This document shows positions 43,190 through 51,635 of a DNA stretch of 64,000 bases, piece after piece. The notes under the pieces are model-generated. The model made no database searches, had not been told where the DNA came from, and worked only from the letters and a program-made list of their open reading frames with translations. Within the stretch, counting starts at the first letter, position 1, and every line of letters starts with the position of its first letter. The stretch comes from Actinomycetes bacterium (lineage in GTDB: Bacteria > Actinomycetota > Acidimicrobiia > Acidimicrobiales > Palsa-688): positions 62,001-126,000 of the forward strand of contig JAJYMB010000130.1 in assembly GCA_021787365.1 (NCBI GenBank), read 5' to 3'. Both the position numbers and the translations under genes were made by a program.

Positions 43190-44089
43190 TCAGCTGTCGG
43201 GGCGGTGTTCGCGCAGGTAGCGCTCCACTTCTGCCGCGATGTGCTCGCCCGACGCTGGGCGGAGGCGCGGGCCCTCCTCTCCTCCCCTGGCGTTGCCCGG
43301 GCCTCGGTGCTCGGCTTCCTCGTCTTGTGCCTCCAGCTTGTGCACATAAGCGGTGGCGTCCTCGTCGGAGGCCACGAGGTCGTCTATCTGGCGCTCGTAG
43401 GCAGCTGCGGCCATCTGCAACTCGGCCAGGTCCACCTTGGTGCCGAGCACGTGCGTGGCGCGCTCCACGAGCACCAGGGTGGCCTTGGGCGAGCTGCTCT
43501 GCGACACGTAGTGGGGGACGCTCGCCCAGAGGGACACGGTCGGGATGCCGGCCTGGCCGAGCGAATCGGACAGGACCCCGACGATGCCCGTCGGGCCCTC
43601 GTAGTACGAGGGCTCCACGCCGGCTAAGGCCGCCAGCTCGGGGTCGGCTGCACCGCCGGTAACGTGCACGGGCCGGGTGTGGGGGACATCTGCCAGGAGG
43701 GCACCGAGGAAGATGGCGGTGCCGACGCCGAGTTCGGTCGCGGCCTCCCGCAGTTCCCGGGCCAGGCTGCGCCAGCGCAGCTGGGGCTCGGGGCCAGAGA
43801 GGAACACGATGTCCTGTTCCCTGCCGGGGAGAGTGGCGCTGGCCAACTCGAGCTTCGGCCACTCGAGCCGCCTCGTCTGCCCGGACTCGAGGCGGACCTT
43901 AGGCCGGCTGGCGGTGAAGTCCCACAGCTCTTCGGCATCGAAGGACGCGAACTCATTGCCCCTCCACGCCCGGCTCAGGTAGGCGACCGCCCCTGAGGCG
44001 GCGTTGCCGGCGTCGTTCCAGCCCTCGAAGGCGGCGAGGAGCACCGGCCGGCGCAGCTCGGGCCGCTCGGCCCAGCGCAGGAGTGCCAT
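43190..44089 (-). CDS. PAC2-family protein
   Basis: A 299-residue PAC2 protein, relatives of proteasome assembly chaperones common in actinomycetes. The start MALLRWAERPELRRPVLLAA leads into FEGWNDAGNAASGAVAYL, a strong family signature, followed by LLADVPHTRPV, GPTGIVGVL and SLWASVPHYV. An acidic low-complexity tail precedes the last helix. The frame extends upstream to 44137; ATG 44089 fits the family start. No proteasome gene is in the window. Confidence 0.85.
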   Translation of the reverse strand: MALLRWAERPELRRPVLLAAFEGWNDAGNAASGAVAYLSRAWRGNEFASFDAEELWDFTASRPKVRLESGQTRRLEWPKLELASATLPGREQDIVFLSGPEPQLRWRSLARELREAATELGVGTAIFLGALLADVPHTRPVHVTGGAADPELAALAGVEPSYYEGPTGIVGVLSDSLGQAGIPTVSLWASVPHYVSQSSSPKATLVLVERATHVLGTKVDLAELQMAAAAYERQIDDLVASDEDATAYVHKLEAQDEEAEHRGPGNARGGEEGPRLRPASGEHIAAEVERYLREHRPDS

Positions 44090-44145
44090 TCCCTCGACGC
44101 TAGTCAGCGGGGGGGAGTGACGCGGTTGGCGTGGCACCTAGGGCC

Positions 44146-44247
44146 ATGCCTAGGCTCTTCGGGCGTTTCGCGGCGCGGGTGGCCCAAACGGTGCCAGAAC
44201 CTGTGATCGACTACGTGCGCCTCAACATCGTGGCCCGGGCTCTGTAG
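44146..44247 (+). CDS. Possible 33-residue small protein upstream of tyrS
   Basis: ATG 44146 opens a 33-codon frame (MPRLFGRFAARVAQTVPEPV...) ending at 44247, 28 bp before tyrS. The peptide is basic and amphipathic and uses GC-rich codons like real genes, but no clear ribosome site is seen. It could be a small protein or a leader peptide for tyrS. Confidence 0.3.
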   Translation: MPRLFGRFAARVAQTVPEPVIDYVRLNIVARAL

Positions 44248-44260
44248 CAGGCCGGACCGC

Positions 44261-44266
44261 TAGGCT
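44261..44266 (+). promoter_or_regulatory. TAGGCT -10 box of tyrS
   Basis: TAGGCT ends 9 nt before the tyrS GTG at 44276. The leader would be too short for a T-box, and none is seen. Confidence 0.45.
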
Positions 44267-44275
44267 CGACCCACT

Positions 44276-45673
44276 GTGAGCCGCCTCAGCCACTCGGTCG
44301 AGCAGGTCAGCAAGCTGCTGGCCTCGGCAGACCTGTCTTCGGGTGCGGCCGTGGGCGAGCTTCTCGGCCACACCTACGAGCGCCGGCGCCTGGACCTCTC
44401 CGACCTTTCCCCGGCCGAGCAGGCCGCCCTGGTCGCGGGCCGCTGCGAGAACCTCCAGCCGACCGAGGAGGCCCTGGCTGAGAGGGTGAAGGCTGCCGCC
44501 AGGGGGGGCCGGGGCTTCGTGGCCAAGTTCGGGATCGACCCGACGGCGGCTCAAGTGCACATAGGCCATGCCGTTCCCATGATCCTCCTCTCCCGGTTCC
44601 AGCGCATGGGCCACCGGGTGGTCTTCATCGTCGGCGACGTGACCGCCAAGATCGGCGACCCGAGCGGCCGTTCGGACGAGCGGCCGCCGCTCACGGACGC
44701 GGACATAGCCGCGAACCTCGCCACCTACCGCGAGCAGGTGTCGCCCTTCTTCGACTTCTCCCGGGCCGAGTTCCGCCACAACGGCGATTGGCTGCGCGCC
44801 GTCACCCTGCCGCGCTTGATCGAGGTCACTTCGCACGTACCCCTGTCGATGTCGCTCCAGCGCGAGGACTTCCGGGCACGTCTGGAGGCCGGGCACGGCC
44901 TCTCCCTCGCCGAGCTGCTCTACTCGGTCGCCATGGCCCTCGACTCGGTGGAGGTCAACTGCGACCTCGAAGTGGGGGGCGTGGACCAGTACCTCAACAT
45001 GCAGATGTGCCGCAAGGTCATGGAAATTTGCGGCCAGGAGCCCGAGCTGGTCGCCACGGTGCCGCTCATCGAGGGCACCGACGGCACCGGGGCCAAGATG
45101 AGCAAGTCACGGGGCAACTACGTCCCCCTCGCGGCTCCGGCCGGCGAGGTGTTCGGCAAGCTCATGTCCGTCCCCGATCGCCTCGTTGTGCCCTACCTGC
45201 GGGCGTTGTCCGAGTGGCAGGACCCCGAGCTCGAACTGGTGAGGAAGCGCTTGGAGGGCGGCTCGCTCCGCCCGGTCGACCTGAAGCGGGCCATGGCTGG
45301 CGAGGTCACGGCAGCCCTCCATGGGGTGGAGGCAGCCATGCGGGCGAGAGACGACTTCGCGGCCCATTTCTCCCGCTCGAGCTACGCGGAGATAGGCGAC
45401 ATCCCCGTGGTGGAAGACGCTTCGCGGCCAGTAGCCGAGGTCGTGAAGGAGCTGGGCTTTGCCTCGAGCAACGGTGAGGTGCGCCGGCTGGCCGACCAGC
45501 GCGGGGTGCGCCTCGTGCTCGAGCCCGCCGACGGTGGCCCCCAGCAACAAGCCGTGCTCGGCCCCGACGAGGTCCGCGAGCTTCTTTCTTCCCTGTTGGC
45601 GACCAGGTTCGCCGACGGGGCGGGCACCCCGTACCTGAAGGTGGGCCGCAAGCTCGCCCGCGTCGCTCGGTAG
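44276..45673 (+). CDS. tyrS: Tyrosyl-tRNA synthetase
   Basis: A 465-residue class I synthetase. The HIGH motif (VHIGHAVPM), the tyrosine site GDVTAKIGDPSGRSDERPPL, VGGVDQYLNMQ and KMSKSRGNYV are present, with an S4 RNA-binding domain at the C-terminus (LGFASSNGEVRRLADQRGVRL). The GRSDERPPL form places it with TyrZ-like enzymes. An extra N-terminal region of about 50 residues precedes the catalytic core. GTG 44276 is the only good start. Confidence 0.93.
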   Translation: MSRLSHSVEQVSKLLASADLSSGAAVGELLGHTYERRRLDLSDLSPAEQAALVAGRCENLQPTEEALAERVKAAARGGRGFVAKFGIDPTAAQVHIGHAVPMILLSRFQRMGHRVVFIVGDVTAKIGDPSGRSDERPPLTDADIAANLATYREQVSPFFDFSRAEFRHNGDWLRAVTLPRLIEVTSHVPLSMSLQREDFRARLEAGHGLSLAELLYSVAMALDSVEVNCDLEVGGVDQYLNMQMCRKVMEICGQEPELVATVPLIEGTDGTGAKMSKSRGNYVPLAAPAGEVFGKLMSVPDRLVVPYLRALSEWQDPELELVRKRLEGGSLRPVDLKRAMAGEVTAALHGVEAAMRARDDFAAHFSRSSYAEIGDIPVVEDASRPVAEVVKELGFASSNGEVRRLADQRGVRLVLEPADGGPQQQAVLGPDEVRELLSSLLATRFADGAGTPYLKVGRKLARVAR

Positions 45674-45730
45674 GGCCGCACGGCCGCCCGGCCCGCCCCC
45701 GCCGGCGGGCTTGCTCCCGCGGGCAGATCT

Positions 45731-45861
45731 GCTCTCGACCGATTTCCCCGCGACTTCTGACCTCTTCGTTCACTGCTGACGCGTTCGGGGCGTATTTGGC
45801 CGCGAGGTGGACATTTTTCGACCGAGTCGGCATTTGTCGGTTGGAGCGGCTTGTCGAGAGC
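45731..45861. repeat. Spacer bounded by 9-bp inverted repeats
   Basis: GCTCTCGAC (45731-45739) and GTCGAGAGC (45853-45861) frame a 131-bp stretch between convergent tyrS and the aldo-keto reductase gene. The inside is poorer in G+C and holds CATTTGTCGGTT (45831-45842), also present in the ku spacer at 19459-19470. It may be a small degenerate element; chance is not excluded. Confidence 0.35.
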
Positions 45862-46869
45862 CTACGCCAGCGGGCGGGCCGGCCCCTCGCCGGCGCCGGT
45901 CGAGGTGATGGCGCTCGCGACCCGGTCGAGCTCGTTGCCCGAGAGCTCGAGCGTCGCCGCCGGCAGCCAGCCGTCGACCTGGGCGGCGCTGCGAGCGCCG
46001 ACGATGGCCCCGGTCACGCCGGGCCAGGCGAGGGCCCAGGCCACGGCGACTGCGGCCACGGTCGTGCCCCTCTCGGCTGCAATGGGCCGGAGGGCGTCGG
46101 CCAGGGCGAGGTTGCGCTCGAGCCGCTCGCCTTGGAACTCGGGGCTCCTGGCCCGCCAGTCGTCTTTGTGGAGGCCGGCGACGCGCTCCGCGCTGAAGGT
46201 GCCCGTGAGGAGCCCGGCCTGCATCGGCGAGTAGACGATGACGCCCGTGGAATGGGCAGCGCACCACGCGATCTCGGCCGCCGCCGTGCGCCTTATCGCC
46301 GAGAACGGAGGCTGCAGGCTGTCGACGTGACCGAGGCGCTCGGCGGCTTCGAGTTGGGCGACGCTGTGGTTGCAAAGGGCCGGGGCGCGGATCTTGCCTT
46401 CGTCTTTCAGCTCGAGCAGGGTTGACCAGTAGGACTCGAGCGGGGTGCCGTCTTCGGCGGGCCAGTGCAGCTGGTACAGGTCGATCCTGTCGACTTGCAG
46501 GCGGGTGAGCGAGGCTTCCACCTCCTCGCGGAGGCTCGCCGGCGCGCCCACCCGTCTGGCCGGCTTGTAAGGGTCGGAACTGTCCCACCTGAGCCCACAT
46601 TTGGTGAAGATGTAGGGGCGGTCTGCCGGCGGGATGCCCTGGACAGCGCGGCCCACCACCTCCTCGGAGTGGCCGAGCCCGTAAGCGGCGGCGGTGTCCA
46701 CCCAGTTGACCCCGGACTCGACGGCGTGGCGCAGGGCGGCTACCGAGTCGTCATCGTCCTGCGGGCCCCACGAAAACGCCCAGCCGCCGCCTCCGGCTGC
46801 CCAGGCGCCGAAACCGACGCGGGTTATGTCCATGCCGGTCGTGCCGAGCGGCCGGGTAGGCGGGCCCAT
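45862..46869 (-). CDS. Aldo/keto reductase
   Basis: A 335-residue NADPH-dependent aldo-keto reductase. The barrel shows LGTTGMDITRVGFGAW, NWVDTAAAYGLGHSEEVVG (catalytic Asp and Tyr), IFTKCGL (Lys), IDLYQLHWP (His) and the C-terminal NADP site AIVGARSAAQV. Natural substrate unknown. Its stop touches the inverted repeat at 45853-45861. Confidence 0.88.
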   Translation of the reverse strand: MGPPTRPLGTTGMDITRVGFGAWAAGGGGWAFSWGPQDDDDSVAALRHAVESGVNWVDTAAAYGLGHSEEVVGRAVQGIPPADRPYIFTKCGLRWDSSDPYKPARRVGAPASLREEVEASLTRLQVDRIDLYQLHWPAEDGTPLESYWSTLLELKDEGKIRAPALCNHSVAQLEAAERLGHVDSLQPPFSAIRRTAAAEIAWCAAHSTGVIVYSPMQAGLLTGTFSAERVAGLHKDDWRARSPEFQGERLERNLALADALRPIAAERGTTVAAVAVAWALAWPGVTGAIVGARSAAQVDGWLPAATLELSGNELDRVASAITSTGAGEGPARPLA

Positions 46870-46880
46870 GGCTCGGCCCT

Positions 46881-47075
46881 TCAGGATGTCGGCCGGCGCA
46901 ACGCCGCCATGATCACGAGGTCCAGGATGCCGAAGAAGACGCCGAGGCCGATCAACGAGTACTCGAGGTTGGCCGGCGACACCAAGAAGATGGGCGCCAC
47001 GATCAGGAACGCCGCTATGGCCAAGACGAAGAGGTGCTCGAGGGCTTCGTCCCGCCCCAGTGGTCGGATCGTCAT
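46881..47075 (-). CDS. Small two-helix membrane protein
   Basis: A 64-residue protein with two hydrophobic helices (LFVLAIAAFLIVAPIFLVS and YSLIGLGVFFGILDLVIMAAL) and a basic end. Function unknown. It lies 11 bp before the aldo-keto reductase gene on the same strand. A hairpin, CCCGAGGT (47079-47086) with ACCTCGGG (47096-47103), stands just before its ATG where a ribosome site would be. Confidence 0.6.
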   Translation of the reverse strand: MTIRPLGRDEALEHLFVLAIAAFLIVAPIFLVSPANLEYSLIGLGVFFGILDLVIMAALRRPTS

Positions 47076-47156
47076 GGCCCCGAGGTTAGCTGCTCACCTC
47101 GGGCCGGCAAAACCTGGTGGCGGCAGGTGGCGGCAGGTGGCGGCCTCTGGCCGTTT

Positions 47157-49730
47157 CTAGAGGGCGCCCAGCCGTTCGACGGCGAGGGGAACCAGCGCCG
47201 GCTCACCCCGCTCGTCCGAGGCATCGAGGTCCACCTCTACCAGGAGAGCCCAGTCGTGGGCCTCTTCGGGGTCGTCTATCACCTGGCGCACCTTCCAGCG
47301 CCGGCCGGACTTATCGACCTGCCAGAGAGCCGGTCCCCGGGCATCTGGCCCCGTGCCTATCGTTGAGTGCTCGGAGAAATAGGGCGAAAAGGCCGCCTCC
47401 CACCGGGACGCGTCCCAGCCCGCGCCCTCGTCCAGCTCGCCGAGAGCCGGCCAGTCGCGCCGCGCCGCCAGTTGCACGCGACGGAACGAGCCGTTGCGGA
47501 CCATGACCGAGAACGCCCGCTCGTTGGCACTCACCGGAGGTGCCTCCCGCGCACCGAGAACCCCCTGTTCGACCCGGGCGGAGGGCTCCTCCACGAGCTC
47601 GGGGTGAGAGAGAGCTTCCCACTCGTCGAGCAGGCTCGAGTCGACCTGGCGCACGATTTCGCCCAGCCACTCGGATATGTCGGCGAGCTCTTCGGTTTTT
47701 TGCTCGTCCGGCACATTTTGGGCGAGCGCCTTGTAAGCGTCCGAAAGGTAGCGGAGCAAGAGGCCCTCGCTGCGGGCGACCCCGTAGTGGGCGACGTACT
47801 CGGAAAAGCTCATCGAACGCTCGTACATGTCCCGGACGACCGATTTCGGCGCCACGTTGTAGTCCCGTGCCCAAGGGTGGTGCACGCGGTAGGTGTCGAA
47901 CACTGCGTAAAGAAGCTCCGCCAAGGGCTTTTCGTGCTCCAAGTCGCGGAGGACCTCCATGCGCTCGTCGTACTCGACGCCTTGTTCCTTCAGCCTGGCC
48001 AAGGTTTCCGACCTCTTCGCTTCGAGCTGGGCGGCGAGCACCGGCCAAGGGTCCTCCAAGGTGGACTCGACGACGGATACGACGTCGAGCGCGAACGCCG
48101 GCGAAGCTGTGTCGAGGTGGGGGAGCGCTTCGAGCACGAGCAAGCTCAAAGGTTGGTTGAGGGCGAAGTCATCTTGCAGTTCGGCTTTCACGCGCACCCG
48201 CCGGCCGAGGTCGTCTGGGACGTCGAGGCGTTCGAGCACGCCGGCGCCGAGGAGGCTCCGGTACATGGCGATGGCGCTCCGGATATGGCGCCGCTGCGCC
48301 GGCCTGTCCTCGTCGTTGTCGGTGAGGAGCCTCCTCATGGCGGCGAAACCGTCCCCGGGGCGGTCGAGCACGGCGAGCAGCATGGCGTTGGTGACCCGGA
48401 AGCTCGACGCGAGCGGCTCCGGCGGCGAGGAGACGAGCCGGTTGAAGGTGCCCTCGTCCCAGTGCACGAACCCCTTTTTGGCTTTGGCTTTGACTACCTT
48501 GCGTTTCTTGGCCGGAGCTTGGGCGGCCTTGGCTTCGGCCTTTATGTTTTCTGCCACGTGCTCTGGGGCCTGGGCCACCACCGTGCCGACGGTGTCGTAG
48601 CCGGGGCGGCCCGCCCGGCCCGCCATCTGGTGGAACTCCCGTGCCGACAGCAGCCGGCTCCTCTCCCCGTCGTACTTGGAGAGCGCGGTGAAAAGCACCG
48701 TCCTTATGGGCATGTTGACGCCGACGCCGAGCGTGTCGGTCCCGCACACCACCCTGAGCAGGCCGTCGCGGCAGAGGCGCTCGACGAGCCGGCGGTACTT
48801 GGGGAGCATGCCGGCGTGGTGTACCCCGATGCCGTGGTGCAGGAGGCGTGACAGGGTCTTGCCGAACCCCCCAGCGAAGCGGTAGCCAGCGAGGGCCGCC
48901 GCCACAGCCTCGCGCTCGGGGCGGGTGGAGATGCCGGCGCTCGTCAAGGCCTGGGCGCGTTCGACGGCTGACTTTTGGGTGAAATGGACCAGGTACACCG
49001 GCGCCAGGCCCTCGTCGACCAGTTGGTCGATGGTCTCGTGGAGGAGCGTCCGCGCGTAGCGGTACTCCAGGGGGACAGGGCGCTCTCCGGAAGTGACGAC
49101 GCTCGTGGCGCGCCCCGTACGCCTTTCCAAATCGGAGACGAAGCGGGACACGTCCCCGAGCGTGGCCGACATGAGGACGAACTGCGCCCGCCTCAGTTCG
49201 ATGAGGGGCACCTGCCATGCCCACCCTCTGTCCCTGTCGGCATAGAAGTGGAACTCGTCCATCACCACTTGGTCCACCGGCGCCTCCTCCCCGTAGCGGA
49301 GGGCCAGGTTGGCGAGCACCTCGGCGGTGCAGCACACCACGGGGGCGTCGGGGTTAATGGAGGCGTCGCCTGTCAGCATCCCGACGTTGACCGGCCCGAG
49401 GTGCTCGCACAGTTCGAAGAACTTCTCGGAGACGAGCGCCTTTACGGGTGCGCTGTACCAGGAGCGGCGGCCCGTCGCAAGGGCAGCCAGGTGCGCGCCC
49501 AGCGCGACCAGGCTCTTGCCCGAACCGGTCGGCGTGGCGACTATCACGTGGTCACCGGCCAGCACCCCGACGAGGGCTTCCTCCTGGGCGGGGTAAAGGG
49601 TGACACCCCGGGCCGCGGACCAAGAACTGATGGCCAGGAGGACGGCATCTGGGCTATCGCCGCCGCCAGCCCGGAGCGCTTCGAGCAACGGGGAGGTGTC
49701 CCTGGTCGCGATCGGCGGACTTCCTACCAT
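47157..49730 (-). CDS. Ski2-like DEAD/DEAH-box helicase with DUF3516
   Basis: An 857-residue superfamily 2 helicase. Visible motifs: YPAQEEALVG, ATPTGSGKS (Walker A), the DExH box MDEFHFY, SATLGD, HHAGMLPKYRRLVE, GVGVNMP and HQMAGRAGRPGYD. A Lys/Ala-rich linker (AKKRKVVKAKAKKG) leads to a C-terminal half of the DUF3516 type found in actinomycetes. A role in RNA turnover is likely from the Ski2 relationship but not shown. On the minus strand TAGTAT (plus 49749-49754) may be its -10 and overlaps the edge of the palindromic element at 49753. Confidence 0.87.
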   Translation of the reverse strand: MVGSPPIATRDTSPLLEALRAGGGDSPDAVLLAISSWSAARGVTLYPAQEEALVGVLAGDHVIVATPTGSGKSLVALGAHLAALATGRRSWYSAPVKALVSEKFFELCEHLGPVNVGMLTGDASINPDAPVVCCTAEVLANLALRYGEEAPVDQVVMDEFHFYADRDRGWAWQVPLIELRRAQFVLMSATLGDVSRFVSDLERRTGRATSVVTSGERPVPLEYRYARTLLHETIDQLVDEGLAPVYLVHFTQKSAVERAQALTSAGISTRPEREAVAAALAGYRFAGGFGKTLSRLLHHGIGVHHAGMLPKYRRLVERLCRDGLLRVVCGTDTLGVGVNMPIRTVLFTALSKYDGERSRLLSAREFHQMAGRAGRPGYDTVGTVVAQAPEHVAENIKAEAKAAQAPAKKRKVVKAKAKKGFVHWDEGTFNRLVSSPPEPLASSFRVTNAMLLAVLDRPGDGFAAMRRLLTDNDEDRPAQRRHIRSAIAMYRSLLGAGVLERLDVPDDLGRRVRVKAELQDDFALNQPLSLLVLEALPHLDTASPAFALDVVSVVESTLEDPWPVLAAQLEAKRSETLARLKEQGVEYDERMEVLRDLEHEKPLAELLYAVFDTYRVHHPWARDYNVAPKSVVRDMYERSMSFSEYVAHYGVARSEGLLLRYLSDAYKALAQNVPDEQKTEELADISEWLGEIVRQVDSSLLDEWEALSHPELVEEPSARVEQGVLGAREAPPVSANERAFSVMVRNGSFRRVQLAARRDWPALGELDEGAGWDASRWEAAFSPYFSEHSTIGTGPDARGPALWQVDKSGRRWKVRQVIDDPEEAHDWALLVEVDLDASDERGEPALVPLAVERLGAL

Positions 49731-49752
49731 GTCGTTGCTCTGGCTGCCATAC

Positions 49753-49901
49753 TACAAAGGCGAAACCTGCTCGGTGTACAGATGGGAGCGACGCATGTCT
49801 ATCTTGTGGCGCCAAAGGTGGCGCACTTGGGTGGAGATCACACTGCCACCGCGACATGCGCTGCTTGCATCTTGGCCCAGGTGGCAGGTTTCGCCTTTGT
49901 A
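49753..49901. repeat. 149-bp palindromic element (MITE-like) with 18-bp perfect terminal inverted repeats
   Basis: TACAAAGGCGAAACCTGC (49753-49770) recurs reversed and complemented at 49884-49901 without mismatch. Further inside, arms continue imperfectly (GACGCATGTC near 49791 against GACATGCGCTGC near 49853), so much of the 149 bp can fold into one long hairpin. It lies in the promoter space between the helicase and RDD genes. No open reading frame of its own and no clear target-site duplication are seen. Confidence 0.7.
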
Positions 49902-49908
49902 CGGGGCG

Positions 49909-50571
49909 ATGTCGGGCCTGCCGCCTGAAGGCTCTGGCTGGGGGCCCGGGCCCTCGGAAGGACAGCCGGGCCCGTGGGGCTCGCAGCCGGGCGGCGGGGA
50001 GGCGCCGGGTGGCTGGGGGGCCGCCGGTGGCACGCCACCCCGGTACGGCGAGCAGCCCTACGGCCAGGGCCTGCCGTCGTACTCCCAGTTCGGCGGGCAA
50101 GCCAACCAGGGGCCAGGTCCTAATTGGGGCGGCCAGCTGGCAAGTTGGGCCAGCCGGGCGGGCGGTTACATCATCGACGCCGCCGTCATAGCGATCCCGA
50201 CCGCCGTCCTCTACGTCATCGGGACCGCCTCCAAGGCCGCCTGGCCCGATGTGCTGGGGGCGCTGTGGGCACTGGCCATGTGGGTGTGGTTCGCGGTCCA
50301 GTCGGGCCAGTACGGGTCCTCGCCGGGCATGCGGGTCATGGGCCTCAAACTGCTGAAGGCCTCGACGGGCACGACGATCGGCGGCGGCATGGGTTTCGTA
50401 CGCCAGCTCCTGCACGTCGTCGCCTGGGCACTGTGCGGGCTCCTCTACATCGCGGACATGCTCTGGCCCCTCTGGGACGGCCAGCGCCAGACGCTGGCGG
50501 ACAAGGTCGTAGGCACCGTGGTCATCAGGGTGCCCCCGGAGCCGTTCAGCCTCAAGCCGAGGGCCCGGTGA
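49909..50571 (+). CDS. RDD-family membrane protein
   Basis: A 220-residue protein: a Gly/Pro/Gln-rich cytoplasmic N-terminus of about 85 residues, then an RDD domain (ASRAGGYIIDAAVIAIPTAV, GSSPGMRVMGLKLL, DMLWPLWDGQRQTLADKVVG). RDD proteins are small integral membrane proteins of poorly known, partly transport-related roles. ATG 49909 begins 7 nt after the palindromic element. Its stop overlaps the next start as GTGA. Confidence 0.78.
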   Translation: MSGLPPEGSGWGPGPSEGQPGPWGSQPGGGEAPGGWGAAGGTPPRYGEQPYGQGLPSYSQFGGQANQGPGPNWGGQLASWASRAGGYIIDAAVIAIPTAVLYVIGTASKAAWPDVLGALWALAMWVWFAVQSGQYGSSPGMRVMGLKLLKASTGTTIGGGMGFVRQLLHVVAWALCGLLYIADMLWPLWDGQRQTLADKVVGTVVIRVPPEPFSLKPRAR

Positions 50572-51029
50572 CCGCCGGCGCAGCCGCCGTAGCCAGCCGA
50601 GCACCCGCCCGAGCCGGCCGAGCACCGGTCGCGGCGCTGGCCGCCGGCCTCGCACCCGTGCCCATAGTGGCGAGCGCGGTAGCGGTGGTCACAGTGGACA
50701 GCCCGTTTTCGCACCACTTGACGCCGCCTTGCCCGTTCCGCGCCATTACCGGGCTCTGGTGCCCGTTTTGCGGGGGGACGAGAGCCGTGTGGGCTGCGAC
50801 TCACGGCGACTTCCGCCTCATGTTGCACGCCAACGCCTTGCTGCCCGTTTACGCCCTCTTTGCGTTGTGGGCCTGGATGGCCTTCCTCGGGCGGTTGACC
50901 GGTTGGTGGCGGGTGCCGGCACCCGGGGGCCGTGCCTTTTATGCAGTAGCAGTGGCGGTGCTCGTGGGCTTCACGGTGGTGCGCAACCTGCCCGGCCTCG
51001 GCGCCCTCGCCCCGCCGGCGCTGTCCTGA
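50568..51029 (+). CDS. DUF2752 membrane protein
   Basis: A 153-residue protein with the DUF2752 signature CPFRAITGLWCPFCGGTRA and three hydrophobic helices (VAALAAGLAPVPIVASAVAV, ALLPVYALFALWAWMAFL, FYAVAVAVLVGFTVV). The GTG start overlaps the RDD stop. Function unknown. Its last codons and stop lie in the first of three 27-bp repeats. Confidence 0.75.
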   Translation: MTAGAAAVASRAPARAGRAPVAALAAGLAPVPIVASAVAVVTVDSPFSHHLTPPCPFRAITGLWCPFCGGTRAVWAATHGDFRLMLHANALLPVYALFALWAWMAFLGRLTGWWRVPAPGGRAFYAVAVAVLVGFTVVRNLPGLGALAPPALS

Positions 51030-51080
51030 GCTCCCGCCCCGCCGGCGCTGTCCTGAAATCCCGCCCCGCCGGCGCTGCCC
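51008..51080. repeat. 27-bp-period repeat copying the DUF2752 gene end
   Basis: The segment CGCCCCGCCGGCGCTGTCCT, followed by GA, starts at 51008, 51035 and (truncated) 51062. The first copy encodes the last residues and the TGA of the DUF2752 gene; the second repeats the TGA in the spacer. Confidence 0.8.
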
Positions 51081-51090
51081 GTGCAGCCCG

Positions 51091-51600
51091 TCACGGACGG
51101 GAGACGCCGACACCACCCAGGGTCTCGGCCCCGTAGCGCTGCATCTCCCGGTCGAGGTCGAGGTGGCCGATCGACGCCCGGGCGGCGAGGGCGGTGTCGT
51201 CGAGCAACTCGGCGGGGACGACCCAGGCGACTTCGAACTCGATGCCGTCGGGGTCCTTGGCGTACAGGCTCTTGGTGGTGCCGTGGTCGCTCGCCCCGAC
51301 CAGTGCCCGGGCACGGCGCAGCTTCCCAGCCACCTCCCCGAGTTCCACGAGCGTGTCGACCTCCCAGGCGAGGTGGTAGAGGCCGACCGTCTCACGGCCT
51401 GCGCCCGAGGCGCCCGCCTGTTGCCCGATCGAGAAGAGGCCGAGGTCGTGGTCGTTGGTCGAGCCCGGCGCTCTCATGAAGACCGCGCCGGGGAAGCCCA
51501 TCGGGAGGCGTTCGAAGCCGAGCACCTCTTCGTAGAAATGGGCGGTGATCTCGGCGTCACGTACGTAGAGGACCGCGTGGTTCAGGCGTCTGACTGGCAT
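51091..51600 (-). CDS. Glyoxalase/VOC-family protein (ring-cleavage dioxygenase type)
   Basis: A 169-residue vicinal-oxygen-chelate protein with paired beta-alpha-beta modules: RLNHAVLYVRD (first His), GLYHLAWEV (second His) and YAKDPDGIEFEVAW (Glu). These metal ligands suit a catechol 2,3-dioxygenase-like or glyoxalase-like enzyme. Substrate unknown. ATG 51598-51600 gives the family start (MPVRRLNHAV). Confidence 0.82.
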   Translation of the reverse strand: MPVRRLNHAVLYVRDAEITAHFYEEVLGFERLPMGFPGAVFMRAPGSTNDHDLGLFSIGQQAGASGAGRETVGLYHLAWEVDTLVELGEVAGKLRRARALVGASDHGTTKSLYAKDPDGIEFEVAWVVPAELLDDTALAARASIGHLDLDREMQRYGAETLGGVGVSRP

Positions 51601-51619
51601 GAGCCAGTAGTACACCAGC

Positions 51620-51625
51620 TAGTGT
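51620..51625 (+). promoter_or_regulatory. TAGTGT -10 box of the 51636 lipoprotein gene
   Basis: TAGTGT ends 10 nt before ATG 51636, another near-leaderless start in this window. Confidence 0.4.
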
Positions 51626-51635
51626 CGTTCCCGCT

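Noticed and set aside
44101-44275. A T-box riboswitch or tRNA gene before tyrS
   Set aside because: The -10 box lies 9 nt before the start codon, leaving no leader, and no cloverleaf or T-box consensus was seen.
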